In this document: in pieces, positions 17,819-26,379 of the stretch
Layout of the letters: each line of letters opens with the position of its first letter
How positions within the stretch are numbered: the first letter of the stretch is position 1
Source of the DNA: Solidesulfovibrio alcoholivorans DSM 5433
GTDB lineage: Bacteria; Desulfobacterota; Desulfovibrionia; Desulfovibrionales; Desulfovibrionaceae
NCBI RefSeq assembly: GCF_000702665.1
Contig: NZ_JNJA01000003.1
Span: 434,001 to 498,000 of the forward strand
Reading direction: 5' to 3'
DNA: 64,000 nt
Translations under genes and position numbers: made by a program
Notes under the pieces: model-generated
What the model saw: the letters and a program-made list of their open reading frames with translations, nothing else
Databases searched by the model: none
Told to the model about the DNA's origin: nothing

Positions 17819-18982
17819 TTACGGGGCGCGCAGGGAAGAGGCATGGGACGTATCCGGGGTTTTGGGCCGCAGTTCCATTTCCTTGGCCAGGGTGGCCAGG
17901 AAGGACTGGGCCAGGATGTCGCCGCCGGCGACCGTGAAGTGGACCTTGTCGTTGGCGCGGACCTTGATCTTGACGCCCTTGTCGTTGGGCAGAAACGTCG
18001 AATAGTTGCCCTGCGCATCGGTCAGCAGCGACCAGGTGTCCAGGAACCGGCTCGTGGCAAACCGCCCGCATTCGGTCTTGACGATGTCGTTCATGACCTC
18101 GGCCTGCTTGGCATAGGACGGATCGCCCATGATCGGCAGCCCGATCCAGTAGTTGCGGATGCCGCGTTGCTGCAACGCCTCCAGGAAATCCTCGACGCGC
18201 ATGGAAAAGACCTCGGGCCAGGTCTTGTTCGTGCTTCCGGGCGGGCGCGGCTTTTCGTTGACGTTGATGTACTTGGCGTCATTGGCGCCCATCATGATGA
18301 CCACGACGTCGGGCTTGTATTTGTCCAGGAACACGCGCAGGGCCTTGCCCCAGTCGTAGTACTTGGGATTGGCCAGGCCGCTCGAGACCTTGCCTTCCTC
18401 GATGAGCTGGACGTTTTCGAATTCGGCCATGCTGCGGCGCAGCGACAGCGACAGGCCGATAGCCAGCGAATCGCCGACAACCAGGAGCTTGCGCGACCCG
18501 GTGAGCTTCGCCTGGCCCAGGGCCGGACCGGCCTGGTCAGCGGCGGGAATCGCGGCCGCGTGCGTCTGGTCGGGTGTCGGGAGCACGTCTTCCGCAGCCT
18601 GGGACGGCTTGGGCGGGGCCAGGGCGGCGAGCAGGTCGTCGGTGTCCACGGGGATGTCGGGCTTGAGCACCGGCTGGTTGGGGTCCAGGCGGTTTTTGAG
18701 CGCCTGGATCTCGGCCTCGGTATTGGGCTCGTCGCGACAGGCCAGGGAGTTCTTGTAGGTTTCGTCGAAATACGGGGCGAGGGCGCAGTCGAGGGACCGC
18801 GACGCCGGGCCAAGCCCGGATTCGCGCCAGAGGTTGCGCGCCAGGCGCACCTGCCGGGCCAGTCCCGGAGCCGGGCCGTCGGCCAGATGGTCGTCCACCC
18901 ACACCGAAACTTTTTCGATGTTGACCATGGCGGCGACGGCCAGGGCGATGACGTATACGAAACAGGCTTTTTTCCAGCTCAT
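17819..18982 (-). CDS. SGNH (DUF459-like) membrane-anchored protein
   Basis: 387-aa protein with an N-terminal anchor (WKKACFVYVIALAVAAMV). The SGNH blocks are [34 protein letters not shown] and VRANDKVHFTVAGGDI. Between the anchor and the domain is a charged region and a Pro/Ala linker. SGLANPKYYDW and its counterparts are shared with the neighbour at 19034, so the genes are duplicates. Acyl-group handling on a cell-surface polymer is likely from the family, but no acyltransferase (MBOAT) gene is next to it in this window. Confidence 0.83.
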   Translation of the reverse strand: MSWKKACFVYVIALAVAAMVNIEKVSVWVDDHLADGPAPGLARQVRLARNLWRESGLGPASRSLDCALAPYFDETYKNSLACRDEPNTEAEIQALKNRLDPNQPVLKPDIPVDTDDLLAALAPPKPSQAAEDVLPTPDQTHAAAIPAADQAGPALGQAKLTGSRKLLVVGDSLAIGLSLSLRRSMAEFENVQLIEEGKVSSGLANPKYYDWGKALRVFLDKYKPDVVVIMMGANDAKYINVNEKPRPPGSTNKTWPEVFSMRVEDFLEALQQRGIRNYWIGLPIMGDPSYAKQAEVMNDIVKTECGRFATSRFLDTWSLLTDAQGNYSTFLPNDKGVKIKVRANDKVHFTVAGGDILAQSFLATLAKEMELRPKTPDTSHASSLRAP

Positions 18983-19033
18983 GGGCCGTGGCTTTGCTCG
19001 CGGGTTGTGGATGCGGATCGGGTCGTGACGGGA

Positions 19034-19831
19034 TCAGCGGGGATCGGCCATGGCCATGACGATGCGGTCCGTCAGCAGGCGGCAGCCGGCGGTCGTGAAA
19101 TGGACGCCGTCCTTGCCGCGCAGGGAGACGGCCTTGCCGGCCAGGGTTTTCTTGGGACAAAACCGGCCCGAGGCGTCGGCGAACAGGTCCCAGGAATCGA
19201 TGAAACGGCAGGACCCGGCCGCGCCGCATGCCGTGCGCATGGCCTCGTTGGCGGTCCAGGCGCGCTGGCTGTAAGCCTTTTCGCGCATGGGCGGCAGGCC
19301 CACCCAGTAGACCGTCACGCCGTGTCCGGCGGCGATGTCCAGAAACCGTTTGGCCTTGGCCGAGAAGTCCTGGGCCCACTGCGGTGTGCCCCGACCGTTT
19401 TTGGCGTCGTTGCCGCCGAGCATGACCAGCAGGACGTCGGGCTTTTCCGCGTCGAGAAACGTCGCCAGTGCCTTTTCCCAGTCGTAGAACTGCGGCGAAT
19501 TGAGCCCGCTCGAGACCTTGCCGCGGTTGGCCAGGGCGGCCTGGGACTTCTGCCCCAGCGACTGCGGCATGGTCAGGCCCAGGCCCTGGGCGAACGAGTC
19601 GCCAACAAGCAGGATCTTGTGCGGCTGCTTGCCCGAGCGCACCAGGAGGTCGGCGGCGGATTCGGCCGGGGCGGCAGCGGAGACCGCCTGCGCGGCCTTG
19701 GTCTTCCTGGCTAGGCCGGGCGTGGCCGCGACCAGGACGAAGGCCAGCGCCGCCACGAGGGCGAGGGCGGAAATCGTGCAGGGGAAAGCGCGCCGGAGCG
19801 GCAGCGGAACATGTCGCATCCAAGCGACCAT
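19034..19831 (-). CDS. SGNH (DUF459-like) exported protein
   Basis: 265-aa exported protein with signal peptide (RRAFPC then a hydrophobic stretch ending near GLARK). SGNH blocks: KILLVGDSFAQGLGLTMP, VLLVMLGGNDAKNGRG and GKDGVHFTTAGCRLL. SGLNSPQFYDWEKAL matches the corresponding segment of the next gene. The start at 19831 or 19819 is unresolved, with no clear ribosome binding site; the frame also opens at a TTG at 19885. First of three tandem SGNH genes, about 50 bases before the second. Confidence 0.8.
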   Translation of the reverse strand: MVAWMRHVPLPLRRAFPCTISALALVAALAFVLVAATPGLARKTKAAQAVSAAAPAESAADLLVRSGKQPHKILLVGDSFAQGLGLTMPQSLGQKSQAALANRGKVSSGLNSPQFYDWEKALATFLDAEKPDVLLVMLGGNDAKNGRGTPQWAQDFSAKAKRFLDIAAGHGVTVYWVGLPPMREKAYSQRAWTANEAMRTACGAAGSCRFIDSWDLFADASGRFCPKKTLAGKAVSLRGKDGVHFTTAGCRLLTDRIVMAMADPR

Positions 19832-19895
19832 AGTCGTGTCAGGCCGGTTTGTCCAGGATGGACGAAGGGGGGAGGTACGTTGCAACCGTCCGGAA

Positions 19896-19929
19896 ATAAA
19901 AAAAGAAACCGGACTTGACGTCCGGTTTC
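19896..19929 (-). terminator. Rho-independent terminator of tRNA-Met
   Basis: GAAACCGGAC (19905-19914) pairs with GTCCGGTTTC (19920-19929) around a 5-base loop. On the minus strand it is followed by a run of seven T. It stands 12 bases past the tRNA 3' end. Confidence 0.85.
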
Positions 19930-19940
19930 CATGGAATTCT

Positions 19941-20017
19941 TGGTAGCGAGGGAGGGAATTGAACCCCCGACACTGCGGATATGAGCCGCATGCTCTAACC
20001 GTCTGAGCTACCTCGCC
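19941..20017 (-). tRNA. tRNA-Met (anticodon CAT), elongator type
   Basis: 77-base tRNA on the minus strand, starting GGCGAGGTAGCTCAG with the D-loop AGACGGTTAGA. The anticodon stem-loop is TGCGG-CTCATAT-CCGCA with anticodon CAT, the T-arm is GGGGGTTCAATTCCC, and CCA is encoded. The first acceptor pair is a G-U. An elongator tRNA-Met is most likely, because the pattern matches it; a lysidine-modified tRNA-Ile(CAT) is the alternative. Confidence 0.92.
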
Positions 20018-20044
20018 AGATGTCCCCGTCGGCGGAGAAACGCG

Positions 20045-20073
20045 TATTTAGACGTTTCTTGGGTTCTTGGCAA
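20045..20073 (-). promoter_or_regulatory. Promoter of tRNA-Met
   Basis: On the minus strand TTGCCA (20068-20073), a 17-base spacer and TAAATA (20045-20050) lie about 28 bases before the tRNA 5' end. The spacing is ideal for sigma-70. Confidence 0.7.
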
Positions 20074-20089
20074 GCATTTTTTTGTGCGT

Positions 20090-20896
20090 CTAGAGTTGCC
20101 CCTTGGGCCAGAGCAGGAAAACCGCCGCGGCCAGCGCCAGCCGGTACCAGGCGAAGGGCCGCAAGGACACCCGCTTGACCAGGACGATGAACGTCTTGAC
20201 CGCGACCAGGGCCGAGAGGAACGAGACCACGAAACCGATGCCGAGGATGCCCATGTCGTCGGCGGAAAAAAGCGCCGCGCTCTTGTAGAAGTCGTAGAGC
20301 GTGGCCGCAAACATCAGCGGCACGGCGGCGATGAACGAATATTCGGCGGCCAGGCTCCGCTTGGCCCCGAGCAGCATGCCGCCCATGATCGTCGCGGCCG
20401 AGCGCGAAAAACCCGGCCACAGGGCCAGGCACTGGAAGCAGCCGATGCCGAACGCCAGTCCCGGCGTCATTTCGTCGAGGGTGTAGAAACGGTCGCGTTT
20501 CTTGCGCGACTCCACCCAGAAGATCATGAGGGCACCGATGGCCAGCGCCAGGGCGACCGTCACCGGGCCGAACAGGTGCGCCTTGATCGTCTTGCGCGCG
20601 GCAAAGCCGACCAGCCCCGCCGGCAGCGAGGTGAGAAACAGCAGCCAGATGCCGCGCAATCCCGAAAAGGCGTGCAGCGCCTTGGGCGAGACGAGCCACC
20701 AGAAACGTTTCCAATACAGGACGAGCACAGCCAGGATGGCCCCGAGCTGGATGATGACGTCGAAGCTGTCGGCCTTGTCGCCGGTGAACCCGATGAGGTG
20801 GCCGACCAGGATGAGGTGGCCGGTGGAGGAAACGGGCAGGAATTCCGTGGCTCCCTCGACGAGGCCGAGGACGGTGGCGGCGATGGATTCGGTCAT
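20090..20896 (-). CDS. uppP: Undecaprenyl-diphosphatase UppP (BacA)
   Basis: 268-aa membrane enzyme that dephosphorylates undecaprenyl pyrophosphate to recycle the lipid carrier for peptidoglycan and other envelope polymers; loss gives bacitracin sensitivity. The family motifs are clear: GLVEGATEFLPVSSTGHL near the N-terminus and PGFSRSAATIMGGML in the second half, with about eight hydrophobic spans. Length is typical (about 270 aa). A single gene flanked by the tRNA and the divergent 63-aa gene. Confidence 0.97.
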   Translation of the reverse strand: MTESIAATVLGLVEGATEFLPVSSTGHLILVGHLIGFTGDKADSFDVIIQLGAILAVLVLYWKRFWWLVSPKALHAFSGLRGIWLLFLTSLPAGLVGFAARKTIKAHLFGPVTVALALAIGALMIFWVESRKKRDRFYTLDEMTPGLAFGIGCFQCLALWPGFSRSAATIMGGMLLGAKRSLAAEYSFIAAVPLMFAATLYDFYKSAALFSADDMGILGIGFVVSFLSALVAVKTFIVLVKRVSLRPFAWYRLALAAAVFLLWPKGQL

Positions 20897-21007
20897 GACG
20901 GGCGCGTTCTCCGGGGACGGTTTGTCCCGGCGGTGCTATCCCACAGGCGGGCAAGTTGCAAGCGGGCGCGGCCTCGTGTATGCTTTGCGCTTGAGCAAGG
21001 AGGCCCG

Positions 21008-21199
21008 ATGACCACCATCATGCCCCAGGGCGAGTTGTTGCGCCGCGCTGTCAAATGGATCGACAGCCAGCGCGAGTTGACGGGGGAGTCCGTGCCCGCG
21101 CTGATCAACAAGGCGGCCATGAATTTCAACTTGGGCCCCAAGGATGCGGAGTTCCTCGTCGGTTTTTTCAAGGAACGGGAGGAGACTCCCCGGAACTGA
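21008..21199 (+). CDS. Small conserved-looking protein, 63 aa
   Basis: 63-aa ORF with a strong AAGGAGG site six bases before the ATG and a soluble, charged composition (AVKWIDSQRELTGES, FNLGPKDAEFLVGFFKERE). No family is recognised. Its last 32 bases overlap the 3' end of the convergent ysxC gene, so the two must be translated from opposite strands. The good ribosome binding site supports it being real. Confidence 0.65.
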   Translation: MTTIMPQGELLRRAVKWIDSQRELTGESVPALINKAAMNFNLGPKDAEFLVGFFKEREETPRN

Positions 21200-21797
21200 A
21201 GGCGGCTTCGGCCAGGACCCGGCACAGCGCTTCCCGGCCAAGGCCGGTCTTGCCGGAAAATAGGATCGGCGGGAAGGCGGGTCGCGCCAGCTCCCGCCAC
21301 TCTTTTTTCCGGGCTTCCCGGTCGCGCTGCTTGCACTTGTCGGCCTTGGTCAACACCAGGATCAGGGGGATGCGCCGGTCGCGCAGCCAGTCGACCAGCT
21401 CCAAATCCAGGCGCTGGGGCGGCAGGCGGCAATCGACCAGGGCGGCCACGGCCCGCAACCGGTCGGTCTTGCGCAGGTAGGCCTCGATGAGCTTGGCCCA
21501 TTTCTCCCGCTCCTCCATGGAACAGCGGGCGTAGCCGTAGCCCGGCAGATCGACCAGGCAATAACCGGTGGTCCGGGACTGGTAGAAGTTGAGGCTGCGG
21601 GTCTTGCCGGGCGTGGCGCTGATCTTGGCCAGGCCCTTGCGGCCGGCCAGGCAGTTGACCAGCGTCGATTTGCCGACATTGGAACGGCCGGCCAGGGCGA
21701 TCTGCGGCGCAGCGGGCGCCGGCAGTTGCTCCGACAGAAAGGCCGTGGTGAGAAGCTCCAGGTCCAGTTCCGTTCTCTGTTGCGCCGTGGTATCCAT
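21168..21797 (-). CDS. ysxC: Ribosome biogenesis GTPase YsxC/EngB
   Basis: 209-aa GTPase of the TrmE-Era-EngA-YihA-like group, needed for assembly of the large ribosomal subunit. G1 is AGRSNVGKST, G2/switch I is ATPGKTRSLNF, G3 is LVDLPGYGYA and G4 is LTKADKCK. The ATG at 21797 matches family length (about 200 aa); the frame itself opens earlier. Divergent from aroQ with 73 bases between them. Confidence 0.95.
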   Translation of the reverse strand: MDTTAQQRTELDLELLTTAFLSEQLPAPAAPQIALAGRSNVGKSTLVNCLAGRKGLAKISATPGKTRSLNFYQSRTTGYCLVDLPGYGYARCSMEEREKWAKLIEAYLRKTDRLRAVAALVDCRLPPQRLDLELVDWLRDRRIPLILVLTKADKCKQRDREARKKEWRELARPAFPPILFSGKTGLGREALCRVLAEAAFSSGESPPVP

Positions 21798-21870
21798 TGC
21801 GGCGTTGTGACCGGCTCCGCGCGCGCCGTCAAGGCCGGCGCTTCCGGGGCCTGACTTCAAGGAAGACAGT

Positions 21871-22344
21871 ATGCGCAAGGTCAGACTGCTTGTGTTAAAC
21901 GGCCCCAACCTCGGCTTCATCGGCGTGCGCCAGCCCGAGATCTACGGGCGCCGCACCATAGAGGACCTCCCGGACATGGTGGCCGAGATGCTCGGCCCGG
22001 ACGCCGCGAGCCTCGAACTGCAATTCCACCAGGCCAACAGCGAAGGGCACTGCATCGACCGGCTGGAACAGGCCTGGAAGGACGGCCTCGACGGCGTCGT
22101 GCTCAACGCCGGGGCCTACACCCATACGAGCCTGGCCCTGGCCGACTGCCTGGCCTGGATCGGCATCCCCTGCGTCGAGGTCCACATCTCCAATATCTTC
22201 GCCCGCACCGACGAGCCGCTTAGGCAAAAAAGCATCATCGGCAGAAACTGCATCGGCTGCATCGCCGGTTTCGGACTCACCGGATACGCCCTGGCCGTCC
22301 TGGCCCTGTGGCGGCACATCACCGACAATCCAAACTTCATGTGA
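21871..22344 (+). CDS. aroQ: 3-dehydroquinate dehydratase, type II (AroQ)
   Basis: 157-aa enzyme of the shikimate pathway; it converts 3-dehydroquinate to 3-dehydroshikimate. [12 protein letters not shown], catalytic Tyr25 in [17 protein letters not shown] and VHISNIFAR are seen. Sequence variation occurs in the last motif ([11 protein letters not shown] in place of the usual REPFR.HS). Type II enzymes are dodecamers without Lys-based catalysis. Starts a four-gene plus-strand run: aroQ, efp (10 bases later), ftsK, lolA. Confidence 0.95.
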   Translation: MRKVRLLVLNGPNLGFIGVRQPEIYGRRTIEDLPDMVAEMLGPDAASLELQFHQANSEGHCIDRLEQAWKDGLDGVVLNAGAYTHTSLALADCLAWIGIPCVEVHISNIFARTDEPLRQKSIIGRNCIGCIAGFGLTGYALAVLALWRHITDNPNFM

Positions 22345-22354
22345 AGGAGCGACA

Positions 22355-22912
22355 ATGCTTTCGACCACCGACTTCCGCCGGGGACTGAAAATCGAAATGG
22401 ACGGCGTGCCCTATGAAATCGTCGATTTCCTGCACGTCAAGCCGGGCAAGGGCGGGGCGTTCATCCGCACCAAGCTCAAGAACATGATCAACGGCCGGGT
22501 CGTGGAAAACACGTTCCGGTCCGGCGAAAAGATGGTCAAGCCCGACCTCGAGAGCAAGGAGATGCAGTACCTCTACCGCGAGGGCGAGGAATACGTCTTC
22601 ATGGACATGGAGAGCTACGAGCAGCTGCATGTGGGCGCGGGGCCGCTCGGCGAGAAAGGCGGCTACCTCAAGGACGGCATGGAGCTCAAGATGCTGCTCT
22701 ACAAGGGCGCGCCCCTGGACGTGGACCTGCCGGCCTCGGTCGTGCTCGAAATCAAGGACACCGAGCCCGGGGTCAAGGGCGACACGGTCAGCGGCGCGAC
22801 CAAGCCGGCCGTGGTCGAAACGGGCATCACGGTCCTTGTGCCGCTTTTCATCAACACCGGTGACAAGATCAAGGTGGACACCCGCACGGGCGGCTACATC
22901 GGCAGGGAATAG
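22355..22912 (+). CDS. efp: Translation elongation factor P
   Basis: 185-aa EF-P, which relieves ribosome stalling at poly-Pro stretches. Three beta-barrel domains fit the length. The modifiable loop is VKPGKGGAF with Lys32, so a lysine-type modification (for example by an EpmA-like ligase) is expected, and no such gene is seen in the window. The end [17 protein letters not shown] is typical. GAAGGAG precedes the ATG. Confidence 0.97.
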   Translation: MLSTTDFRRGLKIEMDGVPYEIVDFLHVKPGKGGAFIRTKLKNMINGRVVENTFRSGEKMVKPDLESKEMQYLYREGEEYVFMDMESYEQLHVGAGPLGEKGGYLKDGMELKMLLYKGAPLDVDLPASVVLEIKDTEPGVKGDTVSGATKPAVVETGITVLVPLFINTGDKIKVDTRTGGYIGRE

Positions 22913-22984
22913 CGTCGCGCCCGCAAGAAACGACCGTGTTTTTTGCCGAGCGCCACGCGAAAGCCTGCTCCCTGAAGCGCAATA

Positions 22985-25474
22985 ATGGGAACTGCCGCAC
23001 GCACTAATGGCAAGGACGCCGGAAAGGGCGGACAGCCGGGCTTCCGGGTCACCCGGGAGATCGTGGGACTGGCCGCCTTTTTCCTGGCCGTTTTTCTCTG
23101 CGTCGCCCTGTACACGTACAATGCGGGCGACCCGGGATTCAACCAATCCGTTTCGGCCCGCCACGGCGTGGCCAACAAGGCCGGGCTGGTCGGGGCCTAC
23201 CTCGGCGGCCTGCTCGCCGAATCCTTCGGCGTCTGGGCCTACCTCATCCCCTGCTGGATCGTCTGGCGCAGCCTGCGCCTGTTCGCGCCGTGCCTGAAAT
23301 TGCCGTTCTGGCGCGGGGCCGGGGCCTTTTTCCTGTCCCTGGTCCTGCTCGCCTTTCTCGGATCGTCCTGGGGCCTTTTCGGCCTGGGTCTCGGCAATGT
23401 CCGGGGCGGGGGCGGGGTCGGCAGGGCGCTTTTTGAATTCTTCAACCATTACTTGAGCGCTTTCGGGGCCTACTTTTTCCTGGGCTGCGCCATGGTGGCC
23501 GCGGTGCAGCTGACCTTCGGCCTGACCTGGAGCAATTTCTGGCAGCCGGTCATGGCCGTCCTCAACGAGCAGTGCTGGCGCTGTCTCGACGCCTGGAGCG
23601 CCTGGCGCGAACGCCGCGCCGAGGCCAGGGCGGAGCGGGAAGCGCAGCGTCCGGCCAAGCCCCGCGCCCCCGAGCCGGAACCCGAGCCCGAATTCGAGCT
23701 CGACGGTGAGGAGATTGCGCCGGCGGCCAAGCCCAAGGCGCGCCCCGCGCGCGAAAAGGCCAAGGCGGCCAAGGACCCGGAGACGACCGTCGCGCCGGCG
23801 GCCAAGCCCGTGCCTGTCGCGGCCCCGGCCAAGGAACCGACCGAGGCCGTGGACCGCTTCCTCGATGCCATCGTGCACCAGGTGCGCACGGACGGGCCCG
23901 CGCCAAAGGCCGGCGCGAAACCCGCGCACGAGGACCCCTCGCCCATGCAGAACGTGGCCCCGGCCCCCGCAAAACCGGCCGCGCCGAAACCGGCCAGACC
24001 CGCGCCCAGGCCCGCAGCCAAATCCGGCGACATGATACCGACGCTTGACCTGCTCAGCGTGCCGCCCGCGACCGGCAACGCGCCCGTCGATCCCGAGGTC
24101 TGCCGCCGGCAGGCCGAGAGCCTCATCACCTGCCTCAATGACTTCGGCATCCAGGGCGAGGTCATGCGCGTGGTGCCCGGGCCGGTCGTCACCATGTTCG
24201 AGGTCAAGCCCGCGCCCGGTGTCAAGATCAGCCGCATCGTCGGGCTTTCCGTGGACCTGGCCCTGGCCATGAAGGCTTTGGCCGTGCGCATCGAAGGTCC
24301 CATCCCGGGCAAGGACACGGTGGGCGTCGAGATCCCCAACGCCAAGCGCCAGACCGTCTATTTCCGCGAGGTGCTCGACACCGAGGCCTTCCGCGCTTCG
24401 CCGTCCAAACTGACGCTCGCCATCGGCAAGGACATCCAGGGCCGGCCGCAGGTGGCGGACCTCGCACGCATGCCGCACCTGCTCGTGGCCGGCGCCACGG
24501 GTTCGGGCAAGAGCGTGTGCATCAACGGCATCCTGCTCTCGATCCTCTACAAGGCCACACCCGACGAGGTGAAGCTCCTGCTCGTCGATCCTAAGCGCAT
24601 CGAGCTTTCCGTCTACAACGACCTGCCCCACCTCGTGCACCCGGTCGTGACCGAGACGGCCATGGCCAAATCCGCCCTGGACTGGGCCGTGGCCGAGATG
24701 GACAGGCGCTACGAGGCCATGGCGCTCCTCGGCGTGCGCAACATCGCCGGCTACAACGAAAAGCTCGAGAAAATGGGCGACAAGCGGCCCGACGAACTGG
24801 CCGGGCTCGAGCCCTTGCCCTACCTCGTCATCGTCATCGACGAGCTGGCCGACCTCATGATGACCGCGGCCAAGGAAGTGGAAGTCAGCATCGTGCGCCT
24901 GGCCCAGCTGGCCCGCGCCGCCGGCATCCACCTGATCCTGGCCACCCAGCGCCCGAGCGTGGACGTGGTCACGGGGCTGATCAAGGCCAACTTCCCCACG
25001 CGCATCGCCTTCCAGGTGACGAGCAAGCACGATTCGCGCACCATCCTCGATGCCGTGGGCGCGGAATACCTGCTGGGGCGCGGCGACATGCTCTTTAAAC
25101 CCAGCGGTGGCAAGACCGTGCGCATGCACGGGGCCTTTGTCTCCGACGAGGAAACCGCCGCTGTGGTCGAACACTGGAAGAGCCACGCCGCGCCGAGCTA
25201 CCGCCTCGATTTCAGCGAATGGCAGAAGGACGGCAACGGCGGCGGAGGGGAACTCGGCGGCGAAGGCGGCGACGACACCGCTTCCGACGCGGTCTACCCG
25301 CAGGCCGTGGAATTCGTCATGGAGCAGGGCAAGGCCTCCATTTCGCTCATCCAGCGGCGCTTCCGCATCGGCTTCAACCGGGCCGCCCGCTTTATCGAAC
25401 AAATGGAGCGCGACGGCCTCCTCGGCCCCCAGGAAGGCAGCAAGCCCCGGTCGGTTATTCGGAACAAAGAGTAA
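22985..25474 (+). CDS. ftsK: DNA translocase FtsK/SpoIIIE
   Basis: 829-aa septal DNA pump that clears chromosome ends at division and activates dimer resolution. About four N-terminal spans (residues 25-190) are followed by a Pro/Ala/Glu-rich linker (about 205-340). The motor domain has Walker A AGATGSGKSVCING and Walker B LPYLVIVIDELADLM, with LATQRPSVDVVTGLIKANFPTR. The C-terminal gamma winged-helix (VMEQGKASISLIQRRFRIGFNRAARFIEQME) reads KOPS-type sequences. No good ribosome binding site is seen before the ATG. It follows efp by 72 bases. Confidence 0.95.
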   Translation: MGTAARTNGKDAGKGGQPGFRVTREIVGLAAFFLAVFLCVALYTYNAGDPGFNQSVSARHGVANKAGLVGAYLGGLLAESFGVWAYLIPCWIVWRSLRLFAPCLKLPFWRGAGAFFLSLVLLAFLGSSWGLFGLGLGNVRGGGGVGRALFEFFNHYLSAFGAYFFLGCAMVAAVQLTFGLTWSNFWQPVMAVLNEQCWRCLDAWSAWRERRAEARAEREAQRPAKPRAPEPEPEPEFELDGEEIAPAAKPKARPAREKAKAAKDPETTVAPAAKPVPVAAPAKEPTEAVDRFLDAIVHQVRTDGPAPKAGAKPAHEDPSPMQNVAPAPAKPAAPKPARPAPRPAAKSGDMIPTLDLLSVPPATGNAPVDPEVCRRQAESLITCLNDFGIQGEVMRVVPGPVVTMFEVKPAPGVKISRIVGLSVDLALAMKALAVRIEGPIPGKDTVGVEIPNAKRQTVYFREVLDTEAFRASPSKLTLAIGKDIQGRPQVADLARMPHLLVAGATGSGKSVCINGILLSILYKATPDEVKLLLVDPKRIELSVYNDLPHLVHPVVTETAMAKSALDWAVAEMDRRYEAMALLGVRNIAGYNEKLEKMGDKRPDELAGLEPLPYLVIVIDELADLMMTAAKEVEVSIVRLAQLARAAGIHLILATQRPSVDVVTGLIKANFPTRIAFQVTSKHDSRTILDAVGAEYLLGRGDMLFKPSGGKTVRMHGAFVSDEETAAVVEHWKSHAAPSYRLDFSEWQKDGNGGGGELGGEGGDDTASDAVYPQAVEFVMEQGKASISLIQRRFRIGFNRAARFIEQMERDGLLGPQEGSKPRSVIRNKE

Positions 25475-25487
25475 AGAGTTTAGACCA

Positions 25488-25535
25488 ATGCCTCCGGCGG
25501 CCAGGAGGGGCCGAGGGCCCCTCCTGGACCACCCC
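25488..25535 (+). repeat. GC-rich palindromic repeat, copy B
   Basis: 48 bases running from ATGCCTCCGGCGGCCA to CTGGACCACCCC, differing from copy A (8188-8235) at two positions. CCAGGAGGGGCC (25501-25512) and GGCCCCTCCTGG (25516-25527) form a perfect 12-bp hairpin with loop GAG. It lies between the ftsK stop and lolA. Confidence 0.88.
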
Positions 25536-25572
25536 GAAAGGGGGGAGCGTAACAATAGTGGATAAAGGAACT

Positions 25573-26361
25573 ATGGATAGTTTATCGGAGACGAGACGAG
25601 TGATGGAGACTGCATGCCGCGCGCAGGGTGACGCCCCCCGAGAAGGGATTCCAAAGGGCGGAGCCCTTTGGTCGCCGAAGGCATCCCTCCTGCCGCTTTT
25701 TATGGCCCTGTGCCTGCTCGCCCTCTGGGCCGCGCCGGCCATGGCCGTGGACGCGACGGAGCTCGCCGGGCGCATCCAGAAGAAGTACGCCACGATCAAT
25801 GCCTTTTCCGCCAATTTCAGCCAGTCCATCCGCAACGCGGCCAGCGGCGACACGGAAAAGCGTTCCGGCTCCTTTCTATTCAAGAAGCCCGTGCTCGTGC
25901 GCTGGGAGACGCTCAAACCCGAAAAGGAACTGCTCATCGTCGGCAAGGATGCCGTCTGGGACTATTTCGAGGAGGACAAGGAGGCCTACCGCTACGCGGT
26001 GCAGGAGATCATCGGCTCCAAGACCATGTTGCGCTTCCTCACGGGCAAGGCCAACCTGACCGAGGATTTCCTGGTCGCCGCCGGCAAGCCCGGGGAGGCC
26101 GGGCCGGGACAGGCCGTGCTCCAACTCGCCCCGCGCGAACCCGAGCCCGGGCTCGTGCTGGCCAAGGTCTGGGTGGATTTGTCCACGGACATGATCGCCC
26201 GCATCTTCATCCAGGATTTCTACGCCAACACCAACGACCTGACCCTCGAAGGCGTGGTGGTCAATCCCAAGCTAGCGGATACGCTCTTCGCCTTCACCCC
26301 GCCCAGGGACGCCAAAGTCCACGACAACGTTCCGGTCAAGGGACACGACCTGCCCAAATAG
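25573..26361 (+). CDS. lolA: Outer-membrane lipoprotein carrier protein LolA
   Basis: 262-aa precursor of the periplasmic chaperone that carries lipoproteins from the LolCDE release complex to the outer membrane. The hydrophobic signal core LLPLFMALCLLALWAAPAMA precedes the mature start VDATELA; LolA-type segments follow (FSANFSQSI, GSFLFKKPVLVRWE, WVDLSTDMIARI). The start is uncertain: the ATG at 25573 follows AAAGGAAC, a second ATG lies at 25603, and GTG 25558 is possible. All of these translate through a palindromic repeat (25645-25684), giving an unusually long n-region. The short alternative at about 25701 would lack positive charge. Confidence 0.85.
   Translation: MDSLSETRRVMETACRAQGDAPREGIPKGGALWSPKASLLPLFMALCLLALWAAPAMAVDATELAGRIQKKYATINAFSANFSQSIRNAASGDTEKRSGSFLFKKPVLVRWETLKPEKELLIVGKDAVWDYFEEDKEAYRYAVQEIIGSKTMLRFLTGKANLTEDFLVAAGKPGEAGPGQAVLQLAPREPEPGLVLAKVWVDLSTDMIARIFIQDFYANTNDLTLEGVVVNPKLADTLFAFTPPRDAKVHDNVPVKGHDLPK
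25645..25684 (-). repeat. GC-rich palindromic repeat, copy C, inside the lolA reading frame
   Basis: On the minus strand this reads ATGCCTTCGGCGACCA at one end and TGGAATCCC at the other, the same flanks as copies A and B around a different stem. CCAAAGGGC (25651-25659) and GCCCTTTGG (25663-25671) form a 9-bp hairpin with loop GGA. It lies in frame within lolA and encodes IPKGGALWSPKA just before the signal core. Confidence 0.75.
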
Positions 26362-26379
26362 CGCAAGAGACGTCCTGCC

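Noticed and set aside
22337-25555. Minus-strand ORF of 1072 codons opposite efp and ftsK
   Set aside because: It runs antisense to well-supported efp and ftsK. High GC makes long antisense frames common, and its translation is His/Gly/Gln-rich with no domain.
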